The translations under genes were made by a program, and so were the position numbers. The notes beneath the pieces are model-generated. The model searched no databases. It was not told the DNA's origin and saw only the letters and a list, made by a program, of their open reading frames with translations. Of a stretch of 64,000 bases of DNA, positions 1-11,229 are shown piece after piece (within the stretch, counting starts at the first letter, position 1; each line of letters starts with the position of its first letter). Source of the DNA: Gnetum montanum (Eukaryota > Streptophyta > Gnetopsida > Gnetales > Gnetaceae); NCBI GenBank assembly GCA_015680685.1, contig MNCI01006545.1, positions 6,428 through 70,427 of the forward strand, in the 5' to 3' direction.

Positions 1-1434
1 GCAAATGTAACAAGATTGGGCATTGGCCCTTGGGATGATCATATAGGAAAATGTTACATTGATACGTATGATTGACAGTTAAGTTCTTATTCTCTTCAAC
101 CCTTCTTTCTGATTATCTAAAGGTGTTTTGTCCTATTTCTTGGATTATCATAACTCTATCTCCAATAATGCTGGCATATTCTCCACATTTTTCATGTATC
201 CATTCCATCATCCTATTGATCTTTGCCTGAACTTAATCCAATGATTATAGTACTGGAAAATATGGTTCCACCTCCTTGCAGTGAGTTGATTTCTCCTTTT
301 CATAATCATGGGCCCTTGTTGATTTTTGGGCCTGTTGAGATTTTTTAGCATTCTCCCATTTAGCCATTTCTCCTTCCTTTTTTGCTACTTTCTTGATAAG
401 CTCTTGGAATTGATGGATTCGTAGTTCATATAGTTGACCTCGGGCATACATCCCTAGGGTCTCCCTTGTTTCATTATGGAGCCCATCTATGATATGGTAC
501 ATTAGCCTTTCCTTGGAGAACCCATGGCTTGGGTAGTTGTTTAACAGTGTACAATATCTTTCTAAGGCCATTTTCAAGGGTTTATGTTGTGCTTGTTTCC
601 ACTCTTGGATTTGTTTCCTCAAGGCTAACACTTTGGAATAGGTTTGATATCATTCAGTAAAGAGTTCTACCATTGTTGGCCAACTACAGATTGATTTTGG
701 TTTTAACGATCTGTACCACACTTTTTCTTGGCCAATGAGTATCATGGGAAAGAGCTTAAGTTTTTGCCACCCATTATTGATGTTATTCCATACACAGGCA
801 TCATAGAAGGCTTGTAGATGATGTTGCAGATCTAAATCATAGCCTCTAGAAAACTTAGGAAAGTTGTTTAAGTTAATCTTGGGTACATGGCTTTCCTTGC
901 GATGCTTGTGGGATATTCAAATGGCCTCTTGTATAGGCATTAGGCTCTTAGTGGCCAGCAAGGGTTCATCATCACTAAGTAGGTTGTGATTTTACGAGTT
1001 GAGATGATGTTGTCCTTGTTCATGTTGGCGTTCTCAATTTTCTTTGTAAGCTCGATTTTGAGTTCTATTTCGATCCCTTGAAAGTTGGTCATCCATGTCA
1101 CAATCTGATGTTGAAGGAGTAGAGGAAGAGAGGGAGCCGTAAAACTCATTATGACTTTTGTAAGTCTTCCAATCATCCCCAAATAAGTCCTTGTTAGTTA
1201 TCGAGAAGGTCCTAGGCCTTTCGGGCCTCCTCGTTCTATGGGATGTCTCATCCTTACTAGAGGTGTCAGAGTTGGATGACAAAAGTCTTTGAGTATCATT
1301 GGGGTGTTCATGAATGTGGGGGACTCCTACATAAGGTTGAGTGCTTCAAACTTTATCTTCATCATCATATAATTTATTGGTTCTCCAATGAATTACCTTG
1401 TTGTTGCGTTGTCAGAGTCTTGTGAGAGAGACAT
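1..1434 (-). pseudogene. Element A gag (Ty3/gypsy, Athila-like), partial
   Basis: Gag capsid-type polyprotein of an LTR retrotransposon, which would package the element RNA. The start codon is taken at 1434, just after the LTR and primer binding site. Order in the minus direction: a poorly conserved N-terminal part with stops and frame changes, then the motif DDEPLLATKS (about 985-960), then a well-kept retrotransposon gag core with HHLQAFYDACVWNNI, LFPMILIGQEKVWYRSLK and YPSHGFSKERLMYHIIDGL, ending in a charged Lys/Glu-rich tail at 245. The core matches gag of elements C (31.3 kb) and Z (35 kb) residue by residue over long stretches. Only a few stops interrupt 940-245, so this is the best-preserved gag in the window. 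The element continues beyond the left edge, so pol is not visible. Confidence 0.85.
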
Positions 1435-1548
1435 TGTTGTGAACCGTGTGTGAATTAATTAAAATTAATTTCTTTTGAAAGAGATATATTGTGAATACTT
1501 TGTTACAGTAATCTTGTATGATATAACTAATCTAAATAACTAACATCA

Positions 1549-1566
1549 TCCCTGACAATGGCACCA
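1549..1566 (-). promoter_or_regulatory. Element A primer binding site (tRNA-Asp type)
   Basis: Sense sequence TGGTGCCATTGTCAGGGA lies one base after the LTR end. It matches the complement of the plant tRNA-Asp 3' end, TGGCGCCGTTGCCGGGGA, apart from C-to-T and G-to-A changes, mostly at former CpG sites. It fixes the element as minus-strand, with this LTR as the 5' LTR. Confidence 0.8.
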
Positions 1567-1567
1567 A

Positions 1568-2591
1568 TGATGAGTGGCAAGGTACCCCTACACTCAACCA
1601 TACGAATACGAGTGTTTCACGCACGATCTGGTCAAACTCCACAAATGGGCTAGTTGTGGTATCTAGATAGTTACTCGCTGATCGCAATTCACTGTCTTTC
1701 CACCTGGACTAGTATTTTATTTTTCACGTATGGTTTAGTCCAGAGTGAGGTGTATGATGTGGTTTCTAACCTAGTGCTACTCCTAGAGGCAATGGAAAAT
1801 AACTTTAATTAAGCTAGGAGGAAAAGGGAGAGAGATTCTAAGCTAGCCTAAGTGTGATGAGCATTCTTCCCTTAATCATCCATACACATCTTGGACCTTG
1901 TGTACGACTACTACTGGGACTACCAAGTGCATGTCCTATGTACGCTATTGGGATACCAAGTAGTCACACTTGAATGCTCGTGATTAAGTCGTACTCATTT
2001 CGCATTTAGGGAGTTTAGGGTGAAGAGATATTAACTACAAAAGCAATAAATAACAATAACAATTAAATAATTAAACTAAGTGAATGATGCAATGATGAAG
2101 TAATCTCGATCTTTATTTCTGGTCATGTGCATGTCCAAGTACGTCACACTGAAATAAAGGTTCCATACAATTACAATCATCACACTGTGGGCATGCACTA
2201 GGAGAAAGGGTTGAGAGGAAAAACTAACAAAAATATCCTACTCTAATATTAAATCGACTCTTAAATTTCCCATGTGCCCCATTGCATATTTATAGGCTCA
2301 CACAGGAATCGTGATATCGTGTATACGATATTGCTAGCCAGCCTACGATATCACATACCTGATATCATGTACGCAATATTGCGGGTGTGATATTGAGGTT
2401 CCGATACCGGGGGTTTGATATTGAGACTCATCAAATATCAAGGGTCTGATAACAGGGGTCCGGTATTAGCACCTAGTTAACAAGGGTTCGATATTAGCAC
2501 CTAGTTAACAAGGGTCTGATATCAAGGGTTCGATATTAGCACCTGGTTAACAAGGGTTCGATATTAGCACCTGACAAACCATGATTCATCA
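1568..2591 (-). repeat. Element A 5' LTR
   Basis: In the minus direction it begins TGATGA and ends CTCATCA next to the primer binding site. A TATA-like CTATAAATA lies at 2295-2287. The R/U5 part is homologous to the other LTRs of this family (shared phrase around ccctacacccaaccatac). The U3 part is not homologous to theirs and instead consists of gatatc-rich tandem repeats. The upper edge abuts gag sequence of element B, so A was inserted into B. Confidence 0.75.
2300..2580. repeat. Tandem repeats in element A U3
   Basis: Four to five degenerate units of about 28 bp, with core aagggttcgatattagcacc, fill 2440-2580. They are preceded by gatatc/gtatac half-palindromes (2300-2400). They lie directly upstream of the TATA box in the minus sense, in the enhancer position of the LTR promoter. 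Confidence 0.75.
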
Positions 2592-3460
2592 ATCATGCTC
2601 CTTTTTACTAGCATGTGTCCATCATAAACATTACATTCATCATGATATCTATCATGACAATGACCCTTTTGTAGTGTTTGTTATGCCTTATGATGTTTCT
2701 ACCCATGATCCCTATCTTTGTCTCTATCATGATCACCATCTCTACTTCCATTCATATTTTGATCTCTTCTATTTTATTTATGAGATGGTTTATCATAATC
2801 TCTTCTTCCTTGATCATGCTTATTCTTGTTAGAGCTTGATGATGAGAATGATGAATAGGATGGAGAATTGGAAGAGCCATGCCCATTTGCTCTCCTATCA
2901 TGATCCTTTTGATTATCTCTTAATGGCCTACTAAAAGACCCCTAAGCCTAGAGGTCCATGTGTTAAGTTTGTCTTTCCCCTTTTCTTAGTTTCTTGCCAA
3001 GAGTGAGTATAGCCATGCATTAGCTACATTGTTTACATTCAAGAGGGAAGGATTTTGATGTTGTAATCTTCTTAAATGATAATCTATATTCTTCTTTCTA
3101 GATTGTGACATTAATGAGATGGTAACCCTTTTGCTTTTTATTGCTTCATGGCATGCCTTTATGAAATGGTATTTTCGGAGTTGGGACTCAATGAGTTGAT
3201 AAGGTCTAGAGAGTTTGTCAACCACTTTGTATTCAGCTATAATAGATTCTAATCCAACTTTCATTAATGTTGTCATTAGCATTGATGGGATTGCATGATC
3301 AGGTGACAACACAATATTGTCTTCTAGGTATCTTTATTCCATTTTTTCATCTAGTGTACAAGAAAGATAAAATCCAAATAATAAGAATCCAAATGTTAAT
3401 AGATGACCTTGACTTGATAAGACACATCATATCTATTGCTGTTGGTTATGTTAATATCAC
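2592..3460 (-). pseudogene. Element B gag fragment
   Basis: Gag of a second minus-strand Athila-like copy, cut at 2592 by the insertion of element A. The N-terminal part (ORF 3312-2986) contains LMKVGLESIIAEYKVVDKLS and HEAIKSKRVTISLMS. The next part (2950-2600) is Ser-rich then Asp/Arg/His-rich, with GRRDYDKP and NGSRDGDHDRDKDRDHG. The same two blocks in the same order occur on the plus strand at 9540-10200 (element X), which confirms homology. Stops and frameshifts are present. The short plus-strand ORF overlapping 2581-2832 is the antisense of this Asp/His-rich stretch. Confidence 0.7.
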
Positions 3461-3621
3461 TTATAGAATTATTAGTAGGCAAGGAATCTCCTTTGCAAAA
3501 AGTAAACATTTTGAAGGTAATGCATGCCTCTTAATAAAATAATAATATATTTTAAAATATAAACCATTAAGAATCTAATATTTTGTTCATGATTTAAACT
3601 AATCTAGTACACTAGCACTAG

Positions 3622-3639
3622 TTCCCAACAATGATACCA
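3622..3639 (-). promoter_or_regulatory. Element B primer binding site (decayed tRNA-Asp type)
   Basis: Sense TGGTATCATTGTTGGGAA follows the LTR end by one base and matches the tRNA-Asp complement after several C-to-T and G-to-A changes. The first eight bases also resemble the Met-tRNA site, but the remainder and the shared LTR family favour Asp. Confidence 0.6.
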
Positions 3640-3640
3640 A

Positions 3641-4359
3641 TGATGAGCAGTGATGTAGTTTCTACACCCAACCATACAAATCACAAGCATTCATGAGTGA
3701 GTTGATTGTAATCCATGGATAGGACTAATGAAGCTCCTAGATAGCTACATTGATCGTAGGTCATTGTCTTCCCAATTATACTTGTGTTGGTCTTAGTTCA
3801 TTATAGTTAAGCATAGTTGAAACATATGCTCATTGATGTTATGTGGCCATGGTAAAATAATATTAAAATATACATATTTATTCTAATTAATCTAAAAACA
3901 CTAAGTAAAGTCTAAACTAGCCTAAGCAATGAGTGTTTATTCCTAATTTTTCTTATGCATCATGAATTTATGCGATCAACATTAGATTATCAATTATTCA
4001 TTGTTGGGCGTACCAAGTGATGACACTGTTGGGATTACCAAACAATAATGTATTTATGCTATAATTAGTCATGTTTATTCTACATCTGTAATGTACATTT
4101 CATAATTAAAATATTAACTAAATACATAAAATTAAATCACTGATAATAAGATATTAAAATAAGTCAAAGTATTGTAATGAAGGTGAATTAATTTTAATCT
4201 TATTATCATAATGAATTACATTCAGGTATAATACCATTCAAATAAAACTTAATTCAATTAATTCAAGTTCATGCCATAGGTACTCACTAATTATTTCTAA
4301 GGCTATAAAATCAAATTGATAAAGTTTTGCATTAAATACCATTAATTAACTATTCATTA
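3641..4359 (-). repeat. Element B LTR with primer site and polypurine tract on its two sides
   Basis: In the minus direction it starts TAATGAAT (from TGATGAAT) and ends CTCATCA. Its interior phrases (accaagtgatgac, ggattaccaaacaataatg) match the other family LTRs. At about 720 bp it is short because most of the U3 repeats are missing. Gag with a primer site lies on one side and a polypurine tract with 3' untranslated sequence on the other, so the LTR joins two element bodies head to tail. Confidence 0.7.
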
Positions 4360-4375
4360 TACTACCATGACTAAC
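4360..4375 (-). promoter_or_regulatory. Polypurine tract remnant upstream of LTR B
   Basis: Minus-sense GTTAGTCATGGTAGTA abuts the LTR start. It corresponds to TTTAGTCATGGGGGTA beside the LTRs at 27184 and 50179, the site that would prime plus-strand DNA synthesis. Confidence 0.6.
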
Positions 4376-5885
4376 TGAAAACTCATCCTTAAGTTAAACA
4401 AAATGGAGACAAAGTAGTTACAAAATTGTGGAGGCAACTTGACTAACTAACTAACTAAATTGACTTAAGTGTTGTATTACATTATTTATTCAAGTAATTT
4501 AGAAAATGATAAAACATTAGACATACATCTAAAATGTTACAACATTTGCAAGTCTTTAAAAATTTTTTCCAACAACATGTGTTCATGTTGTTTCCAGTGG
4601 TTATGGTTCTTCTTGCTATGGTTGTTCCTATGATTGATTAGCAACTCATCCATCCATCTGAAACTAGTTTAGGATGCCTTGTAGAGATTTTTTGATCTGT
4701 GGTATTGGTTGATACATAGATGGACACTACACTCCTAGCTCTTCTTGACCATATCTGTCTACATGAGATTGTTATAACTATTCTCTACCATGTCCTCTTC
4801 CTATAGCATGTTCTTCTTGTGTTAATTTCTCATGTGATTATGAGGTTTCTCTAGATTTTAAAACTTGATTAGGTGCCATATTTAATTACCATGAATCAAT
4901 TATTAATCTTCCTCAAATTTTTTATAATGACTTTGATCCTTTTGATTCTTTGGTTTTGATCAAAACTAGAAAATATGGTATTAATGACATAAGGTGAAAA
5001 TAAAATATTATTTCCTAGGTTCTAATTTAGCTAAGTTGTCTATTTAGTTTATTAACTTTTATTATTTTATGTTTTTTGCCTTAGGGTACTTAGAAACTAG
5101 GTTTTAGAAAATTTTTCAAAAATCATGCTTATGGCCTCCCATGATAAAGAACTTAACTCCAAGATCTTAAAGATTTTTGAATTGCTTAAATTAGACTCTT
5201 GGATTATAAGTTATGAAACTTGGAAGTCTTTAGGCTTTTGAAACAACAAAAACTCGTTGTGTGTTTGGCCAAAAATGTGAAAATTTGGCTAAGGGTCATT
5301 GTGTATATATACACTAGTTTTTAAGGCTAATATTGTAGTTATGACATTATAGCTGCAGTATGGTAGGTGCTTATGATATTATAGTTACAATATCACTTGT
5401 CATAAAATTTACATTTTGGCTTATTTTAGGCCCAAAAATTCACCATTTTCTCATATTCTAAGTGTCCCAAGGCTTCTTAAGGAATGCTAAACTAGATGAT
5501 AGGTGTTGTTTATGGTTAAGATAATTTAAAATGATTAATCAAATGGTTTTAAGATTCATATTTGGGTAAAAATTAGGAGATCAAGGAAAATTTTAAGAAA
5601 TGGTAATAAAATTCAACAAAATCTTGAAAAGAAGTAGGGTTTTGTAATAATACATGAAACTACATGATGTTCAAGATAGTGCAATGTTTGTTCATGGACA
5701 TGATTCCTAAGAATTATACAAGTGGATCCTTCCTAAAGTAGGATTTTTCTCCTAATGCCCTTATATAACGATTTTCATAAGCATCCATAGGTACTTAAGG
5801 AATTAAATATGAATCATATCTTTGTTCAAACACACATACAAAATGATCATAGCCAAAATCCTACAATATACTAAACAAAACAATT
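4376..5885 (-). repeat. Athila-like element 3' untranslated region, no gene
   Basis: Very AT-rich with no sustained reading frame. The stretch 5640-5840 is homologous to 28100-28310 of element C (shared order: tcctaatgccctta, then ataagcatccatagg-like, then a tttgttcaaac-like phrase). It is therefore the 3' region of a further minus-strand family member ending in LTR B. Confidence 0.5.
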
Positions 5886-5889
5886 AAAT

Positions 5890-6890
5890 TCATACCTGTG
5901 CATTGTAGTGAGGTGAAATGGAGTCAAAATATATTGTATAAGTGGAACATGAGGTAAACTTATCATGGTTGTAATAGAACCTTAGTGTGAATCATGATAA
6001 TGCATATCCTCCATTCATCACTATTCTTCTTTAGCATAAGCATTGTTGGAACTACATGAGGTAAAATGGATTCCCTCACGAAGCCATTTGCAAGTAATTT
6101 CTCTACCTACCTTTGCAATTTTGCCTGCTGATTTGGTGCCATTTGGTATGATATCTTATTTTAATGGATAGAATTAAGGATAAAATAAATTTAATACTAT
6201 ACTTTCCTCATTGGTGGTAATCCATCCAATTTCCTATTGAATACCTTGGGAAATTGCTCCTTCAAGCCTAGCACACATGTTGGAAGTTCCACCTACATGT
6301 CATCATGATTAGAAGTAATAGTTGATATAACGACAAAACCAAAATTAGTTTCATCATATTCCTTAATGTATTCCCTCTATATTAGAAGGATCATTCAAGC
6401 ATTTAGTGAGATTTTCTACCTCACTTATTGAACTATCATAAGAATTAACTCATGGATTCCATTAGGTCTAGCTACACTCCATACATTTCTTGCCTCAACA
6501 AATTGAGCACCATTGTCAAAATTACAAGATCTTCCAAGAATTACATCAACAAAATTAATTGGAAGTACATTGCATTTCACAACATCATGAAAACTTCTAA
6601 TTTTAAATTTCAGAACATATTATTCCCTTGCCTCGTGAGAGAAATATCTAAACAACCAATGTACCTTGTAGGGTCTATAATGAGGACTAGTTACTGAGCC
6701 TAATCTAGCAATTGCTCTATATGAAATAAAATGTTCTTGGGCTTCCCATCAATCAAAATAGGAATCAATTTCCTACTAAGTAAACATCTAGCCCTAATTT
6801 GAAATAATAATTTTCTAGCAAGATGATATCCTCTATTAACATGAATGCACAAGAACTTGATTTTGAAACTTCATTAATATTGGAAGCATT
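5890..6890 (-). pseudogene. Chromovirus-like protease/RT start, decayed
   Basis: Start of the reverse transcriptase region of a second Ty3/gypsy lineage. Read in the minus direction with frame changes, 6290-5890 gives LKEQFPKVFNRKLDGLPPM, then YHMAPN, LQRQVEKLLANGFVRES, PTMLMLKKNSDEWRICI, and a decayed copy of the segment that follows. This is the order seen in chromovirus pol (the GLPPMRDIQH and ILRRQVEELL-IRES and KKDGSWRMCVD consensus). The catalytic RT core, RNase H and integrase are absent: recognisable sequence stops near 5890 and element 3' UTR of the Athila-like family follows. The stretch 6890-6300 should hold the protease, but I see no convincing active-site motif. Confidence 0.65.
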
Positions 6891-6894
6891 AGAG

Positions 6895-8118
6895 TTACCT
6901 CTTGAATGATCTTGGCTGGATGTCTCCTCTACTTCCATGTTTTACACATCCTTGTCCTTGGATACCTTGATAAGTTAACATTTTCATTACTTGTGTTCTC
7001 ATTCTCTCCACTTGAAGTAATGAATCTTGAATGAGTTGTTGCCTTGACCTTGTCTTCATTGCCTTGCTTCTTCTTGCCTTTACTTTTCTCATCACTCTCT
7101 TATGTCTTCTCTTTATGGCTGCCATCTTTATCTTCAAATTTGGACTTGGATTCCTTTTTTAATTGGGATCCCTTGATCCTTCCCTTTGAAGCTTATTTTC
7201 TTCTATTTCCAAAACCATTGAGTTTATTTTCTACCTTGAGTATAATTTATAAGTCTCATCAAGAGTTTGTGGCTTATAGAATGATAAGTCCTATTGATAT
7301 GCCATTTTGAGACCTCCTAGAAGGATTGAAGCTTGTTCATACTCCTACTTTACCTTAGCTTCATGGAATAGTTTACAAAATTCTATGTAAAAATCCTTGG
7401 TATCTTTGTCATCTTATCTTAGGAATTTCAACTTCATGATTGTCTCTTGTCTTTAATGAGATTGTTCAAATTTTCTTCTTATCATGTGTTTCATTAGATT
7501 CTAATCTTTGATAGGTTGACTATTTTACCTTCTGTAGCTTTGGGATTTCTTTTTTCCCCTAAATCAAAGTCATACCTTTTAACCTGGATTTAGTAGTAGG
7601 TACCCTTAATTGATTTGGTACCTCCTTTAACTTAAAATGCTTGTCAAGTACCTTTAGCCAACTTGCATGAGCATTAGAGCCATTTACATTATTGAAAGTC
7701 TTCAATTCTACATACAATAGTTTGGAAAATTTTTGAATACTTTAGCAAGCCTTGCTTCATCCTCATTGTTAAGGTTACCATGAGAAGAAGCAAATGTCAA
7801 CATTGAAGCTCTTAGAACTCTAATACAAGGAATTTGGTTCCCTCCCATTGGCATTTTTGGATGATAGATTCCAATACTTCCATAGTTGGAATATCCTTCC
7901 TCATCATTTACTTCTCCTTCACTAGACTACGAAACTTCTTGATCATGGTTCAAATGTGAATGTTGATCCTCTTTGTGAGTCTGAATATGGATGGGATTTG
8001 CATTCATATCTACCTTGGCATTAATCTTATTCAATATAGCAACCATCAGTTGAAAGGAAAATTTCATGCTCTCCATGTCTTTGTTTAGGGCTTGAACCTA
8101 TTTCCTCTTAGGTGCCAT
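6895..8118 (-). pseudogene. Chromovirus-like gag, decayed
   Basis: Gag of the element continued at 5890-6890. The start is placed at 8118 (MAPKRK). Visible in order: a Met/Asn-rich N terminus; an acidic stretch (SSEGEVNDEEGYSNY, about 7930-7880); a gag core over 7500-7150 with DTKDFYIEFCKLFHEAKVK, YEQASILLGGLKMAYQ and LSFYKPQTLDETYKLYSR; then a strongly basic Lys/Arg tail (7140-6900) where a nucleocapsid zinc knuckle would lie, with only CVKHGSRG left of it. It is unrelated to the Athila-like gags elsewhere in the window. At least three frame changes and several stops are needed to read it through. Confidence 0.65.
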
Positions 8119-8169
8119 TTGAATTTGACAAAAATCCATAACCAACTTTCTAAGCTTAATCAACTTAAA

Positions 8170-8181
8170 GCTCTAATATGA
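8170..8181 (-). promoter_or_regulatory. Chromovirus primer binding site (Met-tRNA type, decayed)
   Basis: Sense TCATATTAGAGC agrees with the initiator-Met site TGGTATCAGAGC at 9 of 12 positions. It lies 52 bp before the inferred gag start, as expected for this lineage. Confidence 0.45.
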
Positions 8182-8185
8182 ATAA

Positions 8186-8985
8186 CATTTAAGGAGGGTC
8201 ACTCCTTTTCGTTTTAACTTTCAGATCCCACTAAATCTAGATATTATGAAAGATAATTCAATATGCTAAAAAACAAGAAAACTAGCTATCTTCATTTAAT
8301 TGAAAGAAGATTACAATCAGTAGTTTCAAAATCGACGAACTTCAAATTCACTCATAAATACTTAATGATATTGTATTGGATGAGGCTTTACAATCATACA
8401 ATGATTGTTATTAATGTAAGACACAACAAAATGAGATCAAACTCACAAAAGCATGCCCGATACATCAAGGCTAAACACATACAATTGATCCAAGATTTGC
8501 ATACACACTTATGCACTCTTATACATTGGCTCTCATGGCAATCTTCTACCACTCTCTCATCATGAAACAATAATAATATTTATTGGAAAACAAGGAAAAG
8601 AACTCTAGAAACCTTTTCTCAAAATTAACTTTAAGTTTCTCACCTATTTCTATTTTTTTCTCATCTTTTTCTAGTTGCTTTCCAATTTAGAATTCCTAAT
8701 TCGAAAGCTTCCCTGGCTGTATAGGCCATCTCTAGCTTTTCTAAGACATCTTACTATCAACTATAGTATTCAAGAGAGACATCTCCTAGGTGTGTGAGAC
8801 ATCTCTTTCAAAAGTATGACATCTCCTCCAAGTTTGAGACATCTCATATGATATGTCTCCTAGAAATTGGGACATCTCACCTAAGATGACTTCCATCAAG
8901 TTGGGACATCTCCTCTTTAAATAATATGTCTTTTATGTCTTAGCCAAGATGTCTCCATAGCATTCGAAACCTACAAAACCATCTA
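8186..8985 (-). repeat. Putative chromovirus 5' LTR
   Basis: Positioned by the primer site at 8170 and the gag start at 8118. An AATAAATATTATT box on the minus strand near 8578-8566 could serve as TATA, with the gacatctc repeats in the U3 position above it. No second copy is present in the window, so the boundaries are approximate. Confidence 0.4.
8745..8960. repeat. gacatctc tandem repeats
   Basis: Nine or so occurrences of gacatctc or close variants, spaced about 20-30 bp apart, with linkers such as ctccaagtttga and ctaggtgtgtga. This is a degenerate tandem array in the inferred U3 of the chromovirus LTR. Confidence 0.7.
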
Positions 8986-9039
8986 TAGGGATGAAGAAAG
9001 AGGATCAAAAGAGATTTCTCTACACCAATATTCTAAACT

Positions 9040-9470
9040 TATGTAATCGTTGTTATGTTACCAAGTGCTCATTACTAGGATTACCAAGTAATAATGTATT
9101 TATGCTTGAAAGTGACCATACCTATTTTGCATATTTAATGTACATTTCAAAATTAAAACCTTAACAAAGTACACACAAGTAAATAATAGTGAAAGTAAAT
9201 TATTAATAAGAATATATTATACTAATTCAAAGTGTTGCAATGAAGGTAAATTAATTTCTATCTTATTATCATCATGATTTGCATCTATGTACAATATCAC
9301 TTGAATAAGACTCTATTTAATTAATCTAAGTTCACATTATGGGTACTCTCTAACTATTTCTAAAGCTACAAAATCAAACTGATAGAGGTGTGCTACAATG
9401 ATGATTGAATGATGCATTTAATACAGTAGGTGAGAAAAATTTATAGGCATCACTTACCTAGAATACATCA
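9040..9470 (-). repeat. Athila-like LTR fragment
   Basis: Homologous to LTR B over the block with accaagtgctcattactagg, aagtaataatgtatttatgc and the interval up to a minus-strand TATA (atttataggca near 9450). The LTR 3' end is missing. Confidence 0.6.
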
Positions 9471-9505
9471 TATCTACACTACTATATGAAAGCATATGAT
9501 ATCAT

Positions 9506-9519
9506 TGGTGCAATGTCAC
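9506..9519 (+). promoter_or_regulatory. Possible element X primer binding site
   Basis: TGGTGCAATGTCAC follows atca plus one base, like the family junction (ctcatca, one base, TGGTGCCATTGTCA). It starts the plus-strand element whose gag follows at once. No plus-strand LTR is recognisable upstream, so X has lost its 5' LTR. Confidence 0.4.
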
Positions 9520-9529
9520 TTATGACTGA

Positions 9530-11170
9530 TTAACTATTTATCAACTACATTAATAAAGATTGGATTAGAAGTTGCTACATTTGACTAAAAAGTAGTTGAT
9601 AAAATGTCCAAATCCTTCCAACTCACAAAAGCCTAACTTTAAAAAGTCTATTTCATGGAGCTCTTCCATTAAGTAGCTAAGGGAAAAGAAGATACCATCC
9701 CATTGATATCATAGTTCAAAAATAATGATACCAATTTCCATTAATGAAGATTATGATAATAAAATCCTCTTTTCTTTAATGTAAAAAATATACCTAATGC
9801 ATGACTACAATTATTCTTAGCAAGAAACCAATGAAAGAGGATAACAAGATCCAATACTAGGAGGACCTTCAAGCCTAGGTCTTTCAATAGCCTATCAAGA
9901 GATAATCAAAGGGATTGAAAAAGGAGAGTAAGTTGGCATGGCTCTTCTAATTCACCATCAACTTTACCATTCTTCTTGTAAATATTTAACAAGGATGTGT
10001 GTGGGGAAGAAAGAAGAGACCATGATAAACAATTTGGTGGAGCTAATTGAAGAGATCAAAATAGAAATGGAAGCAAATATGGTGATCACAATAGAGATAG
10101 AGATAGAGATTATGATCAAAAACATAGTAGAAGACATAGCAAATAACATAGAAGGGGTTATGATCATGATAAAGACCATGATGTACATGATAATTATGGT
10201 AAATACCTATTGGCAATAAGAATCATGATTAATATAATGGGGGTTGTTTACATCCATACTAGGCATAAGCGGGATAATCACATCAAGGAGCTTAACATGA
10301 AAAATATTTATAAATTTTAAGGATGGTAAATGTACATTCACAACCTCATTTGCAAGCCTTCGATGATGTCTGTTCCTTGTAGAACATTGAAAATGATTGG
10401 TAGAAGCTCAAATTGTTTCCAAGAGCACTCATCAAGAAAGTTGAGAGCTGATACAAATCTTTGGAACTCGAATTCATCAAGAGATGGAGCACCATATTAT
10501 AGTTTGTTAATGTTAAGTATTATACACATTCTAGAGTATCTAACTTGAGAAAGAAAATTCAAGGATGGAACCATTCAATCATGAGTTCCTTGATGCAACC
10601 TTGGGAAAATATTATTCATTATTACATAGGTGTCTAGGCCATCACTTTTGTCAATAGAAGTAATTAAGGCACATATTAGATGAGATAAGAAATAAAGAAA
10701 GAAAAATACTTAGGCTCTATATCCAAGGAAGACTATCAAAGATGAGAGTCCGTTTAGTTTAAAAATTGATTAATGAAGTGGCTGAGAGAGAGGATGACTT
10801 CAAAAAGAGAGAAAGTGAAAAGGAGACCAATAAGGAAACATCCCTTTGGAAGAAGGATGTTTGTGCCTATGAGATAAGGAATGAAAATAATCCAATAGAG
10901 GATGTTATTCAAAAAAAAAATTCCATTGAGAAATCATTCAAAAATAGTGACAAAGGCGGAGAAAATATAGGACTTTATTTATGAAAAGTTTACCACTGCA
11001 TTAAAAATAGTAAAGAAAAGTATAGAGTAGATACTTATTTGAGACAAAGATAAAAAAAAGACATCAAGAAATGAAATATATAAACAAAAAGATAAAATTA
11101 TGATAGTATAAGTGACTATTGATTCAGACTTAGATGGAGATGACAAATGAGACTTGTACTAATACAATTA
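9530..11170 (+). pseudogene. Element X gag, decayed
   Basis: The N-terminal block at 9545-9700 reads LMKVGLEVATFD and KVVDKMSKSFQLTKA, matching element B gag at 3260-3150. The charged block at 9930-10200 (GEERRDHDK, RNGSKYGDHNRDRDRDYDQK) matches element B at 2830-2650. From 10250 to 10750 lie weak matches to the gag core of A and Z. The tail at 10766-10984 is a Glu/Lys-rich run (VAEREDDFKKRESEKETNKE), corresponding to VVKEEGELRKRES of element Z. There are many stops and shifts. It would encode the capsid/nucleocapsid polyprotein. Confidence 0.65.
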
Positions 11171-11229
11171 TTTTAAGGGATGTTATCTCATCATGATACC
11201 CTTTTAAGAATTAGGGTCATATGTGTTAA

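Noticed and set aside
2581-2832. His/Tyr-rich 83-codon plus-strand ORF
   Set aside because: It is the antisense of the Asp/Arg/His-rich block of element B gag, which has a homologue in sense orientation at 9930-10200.
9964-10188. Ile/Ser-rich minus-strand ORF that looks like a membrane protein
   Set aside because: It is the antisense of the Arg/Asp-rich gag block of element X; the hydrophobicity is a by-product of reading gat/aga repeats backwards.
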